A stretch of DNA of 64,000 nt from Crotophaga sulcirostris (lineage: Eukaryota > Chordata > Aves > Cuculiformes > Crotophagidae). Numbering within the stretch: position 1 is the first letter of the stretch; each line of letters begins with the position of its first letter. The position numbers were made by a program, and so were the translations under genes. Below the pieces are notes generated by a model, which saw only the letters and a program-made list of their open reading frames with translations, did no database searches and was not told the origin of the DNA. Where the stretch lies: NCBI GenBank assembly GCA_013397455.1, contig VYZB01000036.1, forward strand, positions 2,132,878-2,196,877. Reading direction: 5' to 3'. Below, one piece after another: positions 52,001 through 61,000 of this stretch.

Positions 52001-55000
52001 TATGTATCTGAGAGCTGCGATGCTTCCGATGTGCCTGGCCTCCAAAGCTATTTGACTGGCAAAAGATCCACGAGGGCTGTGAGCTGTCGTACTGATTCAG
52101 CTAGTAAAAGAAAGAGGCTTTTCATAACATCTATTTGGTTTTGGTTCCTTCTGGGGAGGTTTCCTGGCCATCGTTTTCTCATTTGCTTTTGTCTGGATTA
52201 AAACTGACACTTATATAGTGAAGCTACTTTAAAAAAAAAACACTCTAGATTTAGCAAATTACAGGCTTTCAAGGATTTCTCTTTAACAGTTAAAAAAAAC
52301 ATGTCAATACTATCAGAAAACAGTAATATTTTAGAACTAGCACTACTTAGGTATATTTTGTGGAGCTGTTAGAGTTATTGTGACAACAGTAAGCAGTAAA
52401 TTAAGTCTTTGAACATCAAAGATTATATACATGGCTTTATATATATGTGTGTATATATGTGTGTGTGCATATTTATATGTATCTAATGAACAGCTGGTCA
52501 CAGGAGGTAAAGTTACGGGAGCTGAAGAAGTCATTGCTCATCAGTTGAACCATGTTAAATCAGCTCAACTTGAGAAGTAAAACCACAACTATGAAGACAT
52601 CATACAGGAAGGCAAAAGCATACAATATTCTAGGAGTTCAGCAAAGCGCAGCTCAAATGATTATTGGGAACTCGTTAAGTTTGGGCACTGCATTACTTGT
52701 GATTTTCTATGTTCCAGGTTCTCAGGCTATGTGAGAAGCATGTGACTAGTCAGTGGTCCAGCTGATTTGTTCTTGTGTGTCCCTTTTTAATAAATTCCCA
52801 AGACTAAATAATAGTAGCATATTAGACCTGAGAAAATCTATTCTGCATCTTTTCTGTTTTGTCATAGTGGTAGGAATTATCTGGAATTTATGATAACTGG
52901 ATAACTGCATAACAGCAAAGGATCCCTCAGATAATCCATAGTCCCATTGCAAATATGTACTGCTGTGAAGTAGTCATTGCACAGTGAATTTTAGATATTG
53001 TACGCATTTAAATCACCCAGAAAAACAGATTCAGAAGTAATTCAGTGCTGATTTGTCTTAATAACCATATGTATTCATTGTTTTACAGACAGTAAATGTA
53101 TTTGTACAAGACAGTGGAACTGATTCCATACCTGTGAAAGTGCTGAACTGTGATACTATATCACAAGTAAAGGAAAAGATCATAGACCAAGTCTATCGAA
53201 ATCTACCATGTTCTCAGTGGCCAAAAGCTGAGAGTGTAGTTCTTGGTAGGTAGCTACTTGTGATTCTATATTGAGCAGGTGAAACATGTTGTGTAATTTT
53301 GTATTTTTCTTAAAAATGTCTAGAAAAGCAATTCATTGTTGGTTGGTTGTTTTTTTAAAAAAAATTGAATTCATGTTCAGCTAGATGCAAAAATACAGCA
53401 TTTTGCAGCAATCATAATATGCATTAAAAATTAATGCTTTCTTACAGAGTTCTTTTTCCTTACTCTTAAAGTTTTGGTGTACTGTCATTAGTGTGCAAAA
53501 AGCCTGTTAATGACTGTTAGCACAAATTTATTCATGTCTGACAAAGTCAGTATCTCAGGTACTAATTAATGTAATAATGACAGCATGGACAATTAACTGA
53601 TGGAGAAGTAATGATGCAATTTCAGAAACTGGTACTGATTTTAACTTGCCTTTATGATGGTTATTCAAAAGAATTATAACTTAACTTACAGGAGCTGCAC
53701 TTTTAGGAGATGATGAGCCACGCGAGCTCTGAAAATAATCCTCCTTGAAGGCTTTCAAAATTGCTGTTCTCTTCTTGAGGAAAAAAACTGACATAACTTG
53801 AAAAGCCTAATAATCTCATAATAAAAGCTCCAATTAGTAGTTTTGCAATATCTTCTGTTTTAATCTGAAAGTAGAGGACACAGTTCTTGGTCAGAAAATC
53901 CTAATAACTTCCTTAGAAGTGCCTTTTCTTATTCTATACAAAGTCCTACTCTATTTTGGACTGATAGCAGTACTTGTTGTATATATATCTCTCTCTAATA
54001 TTCTGTGCAAAGGAATTTGACCTTTTACGGAAAATAATCAGAAGTCATGTATGGTTAGGAATAGTTCATGCAAACCTCTCTAATAAAAGCTAAACTATTA
54101 AGCAATATAAAAACATGTGTTGTGGCTTGTGCCAGATTACTTAGTTTAATGTTCCGCGGTGCATCAATGGGTCTCTAAACTGAAAAATTCTTGGAGGAGA
54201 TTTTTTTGCACATGTTTAAAAACTTTTTCTCATTTTAATTACCCCTTAGAGTGGCGTCCAGGTTCTACTGCACAGATCCTTTCAGACTTGGATTTAACAT
54301 CCCAAAGAGATGGCAGATGGAAACGTATCAACACACTAATGCATTATAATGTAAGGAGGTGTTTCAGAGCAGTTGTTCACATCTGTTAACTGTTCTCTAG
54401 TAGTAAATAAAGTCTCTGCTTTTTTTTAGAGAAACTTCTGTGCTACGTAGAATGAAAAAAAAAAACACATAGCTCTGGGTCTAGGCAGTAAAAGCTTTGG
54501 AGTGTGAAAGGCTAGGTCTAGACATATTCTCTAAACATCTTACCAAAAACATATTACCTAAATGGCAGCACTTTGGTTTTCTCATCATTGCAGCATCTAA
54601 ATCCAAATTCCTCTTTGAACATTCAAAAGCTCCTTTAGCAAGGTCTCATATTCATCTCTTCTTTTCTCTACCACTTCCTACCCTTGTGAATTGTATTTTT
54701 CCTTGCTCTGCTGCCAAACAGATTTTGGGTTGGTCTGGTTTGTTCAACAGCCCAGTCAGGAGAGCAGATTCTGATGTTTTTGAGCTGTCTACTTCAAGTT
54801 TTGTACTGTGCACTCTACCAAGCACTGGCAATCCACATAGCTTCCCATTCTATGCTGTTTATTGCTTTCTAACAACAGAGATCCTGATTAGGAAAGATAG
54901 AAGTAAGTTAGATATCCCTCAGAAAACAAACAGGTCCAGTTCTTCATTATGAACCCCATTTTTGTACAAAGGGTGCCCACACCTCATTGAGGAACCACTT

Positions 55001-58000
55001 AAGTCTTGGGAGATGATTCTAACCTTTTCAGTAATCTCAGAGGAGGTGCTGATGGGACCACTTGTTAAAGCAGAGGGAGGGAGTCTGTTCTGAATTGTAT
55101 AGCCAGTTGCCCAAGAAGTCTCTGAAGGGCAGCATTAGTTATAAATCTAGATGCCCTGCAAAAAAATTACAGAAACCAAAGATTAGATGTTTAGAAGGAG
55201 GTTCAGTACTGCATACTTCTTTCGAATAACATCCTTGTGTCTGTATTTTCAAAGGTCCGAGATGGTGCCACGCTCATCTTATCAAAAATGGGAATTTCCC
55301 AGCAGCCAGAGGATAATCAGCAAGATGTACCAGGGGAAAGTAAGTATCTTGTGGCTTACCTACCTCCCATAATGGCTAGAAGTCAAAATCCACACAGAGA
55401 GTATGACAATGCTGACTTGATCTTGTTATCAAGCACATATGCAGAGCTAGATATTCCCCATTAGACTATACAGGCTTGATTGTGTTGTGTTACCCACTGT
55501 ACACTTGCAATGGTTTTCTTTGTCCTCATTATAAAAGCCATAAATAATGAAGCTTTAGCCATAAGTGCTTTAGCCATACTCTGGCTTAATAGGAAGCACT
55601 CGTAACCAACATTTCCTTACATATTTTGTTTCTTAATCCTACTACATCTGTAGTGAAACTGTATGTTTCATCTTTCCAAAGCTTTCATCTCTTTTTCTTC
55701 TTCTTCCTTGACTTACTTTCCTCTCCAAATTTCTACGATTTCTTATTAGACTGAGAACTGATTGCAGTGTTCTAGATGAACCATAGTAGAGACCAACTTC
55801 CCTCTCTGTGAGATAATGGATCTGATGTATTGTTTTATTGTGTTTCTTACAACTGTGTTGCTTTGCAAACTCATCTCTGTCCATTCCTATTTTATGTCTC
55901 CTTCCCTTTGAGAAATGTTTTGCCATCTATTCTAGCTTGGTTTTTCCAGAGTTTGTCAGTTGGCATCATTCATTCCATACATGCTATCTTTTAGATGCAG
56001 CATTTTTCACAGTTTCTTTGGGGTTTTTTGAGGTTTGTAATCCACTCTAAGGTAGTGTCAGGAATTTTCTTATAATGTTTCCTCTCTTTCACATCAGGAA
56101 AGCAGCTGTTGCATAATTCTTATATTGCTGTCTGGTACAGTATGCTGGACTTCTCAACACGACAGACCACCTGTCTTTTAAAGCTTTTACTGCTACATGT
56201 TACTATTCTGTCTAGACCAATTTCCTTTATCTCAAAACCTCTTGAGATGCAATATCCATTACAGCCTAAAATGCACTCAGATTTACAGAAATATTTACTT
56301 GTATATTTACGTTCTTTGTCACATGTGCTTCCGTTACATTTTAGATGATCACTTTCTCTTTTTTTTTAACCTTATATTCAGTTATTTTACATGAGGCAGA
56401 AGGTAGATTTATGGAACTCTAATTGTTGAGATCATTCTTCCTTTCATGAACTCATTTGATAGGCTTTTCTGTCTAGCACTGATTGCAAAAGCCATTGCTT
56501 CACCTAATAGTTTCATTCCTTTATACAGATTTACTGATCTTAGATTTAATAGGTTTTAAGGGCTGGGCGGTCAAACAGATTGGAAATAATATGTCAGAAA
56601 TGTACATTTTTCAAGAAGATGATTCTCAGCTGATAACCCTGACATATATTGCTATTGAACAAAATGTGCACACTACCATTTCATTTGTGTTGAGTGTTGG
56701 CCAGGAAATTAGGACAGGCAGAATTACTTATCGTTTACTTCTTCCTCTCTCCTCCTGGATGTTTTCTGCTTCAGCATCCTTGAAGAGTCTTCTAACAGTC
56801 ATGGCTACACCTCTACTACTGTCCTCTCACCCCTTTACTGCCAGTGCCTGCCATAGCTGACCAAGTAGTGACTACTCTGTCAAGCAAGTGCCAACCTAGC
56901 ATGCTAAGTTAGAAAGCCACTCAATTTAATAGAGAGGGCAGTGAAGTGCAGCCAGGTGAGGAGCTGATTCCTAGTCCCAGTTCAGTTTGCTTGCACTGAT
57001 CGCTGAGATAACTGCTGAGGCACGAGTCACCTCCACTCTAAAGTGGAGTGGACCATGAACAGGGCCAGGTGGTGTCCTTAGATTTCTTTGCTTTCTTAAC
57101 AGAGTGGTGTTTGGTCTCCCATTTTGGGCTCCCAGTTTTCATCCTCCCCACCCCTCACTACACTTGTGGAAAGCAGTAGAGGATCAGACCATGTGGGGTC
57201 TTTTTCTTGTTGTTTTTCTTTCCTCCTTCTCTGTGATTGTATCTTTAGCTATGATTCAGTATGATGAAGGTCTTTGAACATACATGATCCATACTCCAAG
57301 GTGAATTCCTTAGTTATATGTGTGCCGTATTAAATTGTAAAGGGGACAGTGCTGTCACATGAGGGCTCTCATATGCAACAGAAAAGTCCTCAGAGAGAAT
57401 AAAGTTCTCGAAGCATGGTGTGAAGACAACTTCCACCATGTTTCTTCTCTATGCCTTGTCTTGCACCATGGCAGTGTAAAAATTTGGGAAGACAACATTT
57501 CATGCCAGGCTAGCCCAATTTCTTTAGTGCCAAAGGGTCCTGAGAGCTATCTGGTGCCAACTTGATTTTTTGGAAAGCTATGAAATGCTACAAAGCTAGT
57601 GCAAAGTGAGAGCCTGCAGTAACATTGATTTGTGAGATGCCCTGTGTATAAAAGGGAGAGGAGAGGATCAGAGGCTTCCCCTCCCACGCGTGCACATTTA
57701 TATGACACAGGGATTTACAGGGTTGAAATAAACAGAAATTCTACACCAGCTCTATGAATGAGGCTTGTGATGAAGTGGTTTTTCTTTTATCCGGAGTCTT
57801 TCATTAATTTGCACCTTTTTCATTGAGAAGTGTCAGTTGAAGCCATTGACTGTCTGCCAAAGTACTAGGCTTTGGCCAGGATGAAAATGTAAAACCATGT
57901 GCAGAGATGTTGCTCTAAAACCTGGCATTGCTTCTGTGGTGCTTTTGATTCACAGATTCTAACAGGAAGACACTAGAAGCTGGAGGTTGTGACAAATTAA

Positions 58001-61000
58001 ATGCAGCATATTTTGCCTCTGGAGATAATAAATTCAGTTACTAATTTGTATCAAGATGGAGAATGGTTTCAATGATTTCCTGCTAGTATTTCTGTATGGA
58101 ACTATAAACCAAAAAAACATGCTCTGGTATTCCAGGAGGTTGTTTGTTTTTTTTTCCTTTTTTAATTCTGAGTAAAAATAGCCAGAGGACTGCAGATAAG
58201 AAATACTCTGATGAACAGATCTGTGTAGGGTAGCAGTTCCTTCATCTCCATGGAGCAGTGTATTCACAGCAGAGGAGGAGACTGGAGGTCTTGCTGTAGG
58301 CCATGCAGGGGAAAGGGGCTGCGTTGCCTGTGACTGCCTCACTTGCCTCCGTCATGTTTATGTCATGATTCATACCACTTTAATTGGTCAACACAGTCAA
58401 TATTTGGCATTAACACCACTTCTCCCCCACACTATTTTATATTGGCCAAAGAACGCCCAAGGGCCAAGACAAAAAGTTTGAAGGGAACCATTTAACCCAG
58501 TGGGTGCAGTCTTCTCCCCGTTTACTGCTTGACACATAATGTGACTGCTACAATAAAAAAGGAGGTGGTTTCCCTTACCTTTTATTTTCTTCACGTCCTA
58601 CTTTTCTATTGGGGAAAAGTTGCTTTGACAGAAATGTTATTTTCTCTTAGCAACCATACTGCTGACATGATTTGTTGCCCCATGTTCTAAATTTCTCTTC
58701 CTCTTTCTTCCTGCTATTTTTAGCAATGAAGTAGGATCTTTGCATTGCAGAAGTTCCTCTGGTTCAGCTGTAGTCTCTTAATCCTTGCTTTCCTATGAAT
58801 AACTATTATTGCACTAGTAGCCAATTCTGTTGTTGCTACGCAAACATGGGCCAAATTAAGCTGCACATAAGGGCCAGTAATCTCAGTGGAAACCTTTTTG
58901 GTTGTTTCTCTTCTCTGCAAAGTTAAACTGGGCCATATACCATCAGGAGGGCAAAGAGAGGATAAATTCCTTTGAATCAAAGGAGGAAGCAAAAGCTTAC
59001 CAAGTGACTGACATAAGGCTGGAAAATAGTTTGTGCTCTAAGTGTATGATTCCATCTATTAATTTACAAAAGTAAATAACAGGCATTGCAAAAGAAATTC
59101 CAGATTTCAGGCCCACCAGCAGTTCTTACTATACTGACAGATGATTGCTGTGAATGATGTCGATTGCAAAATCACAGCTGCTTCAAAATAAAGCGGTAGC
59201 TTTTATTTCTTGCTGGCTTCATTCACACGAACTCCCAAGTCAAATTAAAAACTCTCAAAGGATAATGTGATTTAATGTGTGATTTACTTTTTTTTCCCTA
59301 CCTGGTTAAAAAGAAGTAAGGGCCCCAGAAGACTGCATAGCTAATGCTTTTCATGAGGATATATAAAATAGTTTCAAGCAGAATTGTTGACTTGGCCAAA
59401 TTACATATAAACATCATGTTTCCCTGTGATGTAAAATATTGAACATACATGTAAGGTGGTAAATTTAATATAGCTGTTGAGGAGCTTAGTTAATAAACTA
59501 CTATGGCCAAAAATTTGAAAGGACAAAATGCATGCAATTAAAAAATGATCTTTTATGCAGTAATGGGGATTCAGCTATGTAAGATACATATATTAAAGTG
59601 TAAAACTTAGCATTAATGCAAAATAATTCATGCAATAGGGCTGAATCACAATTTTTATGGGAAAAATAATTTTTACATTTTTAAGACATCTATGATTTTA
59701 AGTGCACTGATTCAGTAACTTCCGCTGGAAAAGTGCCATTGATTTTAGGGACTATGCCAAGTAGATATAAAAATACAGAAATTAAAGGAAGAACAAGCAA
59801 AAGCAGGAGATCTAAAACTTAAGTTTGTGATGGAGAATCTTTTTTCAAGTGATATTAATTGAAAGTTAAAACAATTGTATCGTCTTTTTTAGAACTGTTC
59901 ATAACAAATGATTCTCAAGCACAGAGTTTGTCTGTACATTCTTATTGATACTGAAGTGTCAGATTCCCTTTATTCCTCTGTGTGAATATTGAACTAAGCT
60001 CAGGGACCTAATGCATGACCAAGGCACTGATAGCACAGCAAGGCACTGTAATTAGATGAGCATTTCATTAGCATCCAGGTGCTTACCTGGATTTTCTGCT
60101 ATATGGTAACAAAGTTGGTATGAGTCTCTTTCTCTGGTTTAAGCTATGAATATTGACAATCAAATTTTTAAAAAATCTTATTATAATGGATCATTAATTT
60201 GCTGCAGTCATTACTTCTGTCTGCTGGAGTTCATGTCCTCTCAGCAGAGGGATGCGTTTTCCCTCCTTTCCGCTGCGAAGTGAAGTGCTACTGGTCAGAT
60301 GCTGATCAAAGCAGGTCTGAACTGAGGTGCCATACTTTGAACTCAGCAGTTAGAGTAAAAATGTATATTGTAATGGTCATACCTAGAAAAAAAAGGTTGA
60401 GATCATAAATCCTTAAATTGCCACCGCCAGATTCACCAGAACTGCTACAATATCTTGCCTTGTATCTGGATCAGGCTATGATGGCTCTTTCAGCAGTGGC
60501 TGTTGGGTCAGACCTCGCTGAGTTTCTGTGACTTGATCATGTCTCTGGGAATTCACAAGGGGGTAGAGTACTTCAGTGTGTGGAACTCAAAAAAACACAC
60601 ATACTGTGCTTAAGTGACCAAGCAGGAGTTTTCTTATTGTGTGATTCCTTCCTTTCCCTTTGATCTGGATGAAAGCAAGCCACAACCCTGCTTCAGTGCT
60701 ACTTTTTCAGCCTATGTATTATTAAACATTTGGTGCTTGAGTTGTAGGTGTTGTACAGGAACAGAATAATCTAGATCCTCTTGGCAAGAGAAGAGTTATG
60801 TTAAGGCTAGGGAACAAAGATCTTACATGTACTATGTATGTGATTATTTTTATGTTTGTGTTTCACGTGTGTGGCATTTTTTGTAATTATTGCAATTCCT
60901 GTTTCCAGGGCATGCACTCCTGGAAGATGAAAATAAAGTCTGGCATCTAGTGCGGCCGATAGATGAAATAGATGAAGGTAAATCGAAGCGGGGCAGTGTG

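Larger units (their letters stand above)
49819..53088 (+). other. PLXND1: Intron
   Basis: A 3.3-kb phase-0 intron, donor gtaagt, acceptor tgttttacag. It contains two TG/TA low-complexity tracts (51461-51518 and 52436-52482). No gene or repeat family was recognised. Confidence 0.75.

Noticed and set aside
54497..54952. 151-codon open frame, the longest single open frame in the window
   Set aside because: Intronic, without motif, and between two RBD exons that join in phase without it.
60975..60983. Strong donor-like AAG|GTAAAT inside the exon 60909-61063
   Set aside because: Use would remove 86 nt and shift the frame in the GAP. The full exon encodes perfectly conserved plexin sequence.
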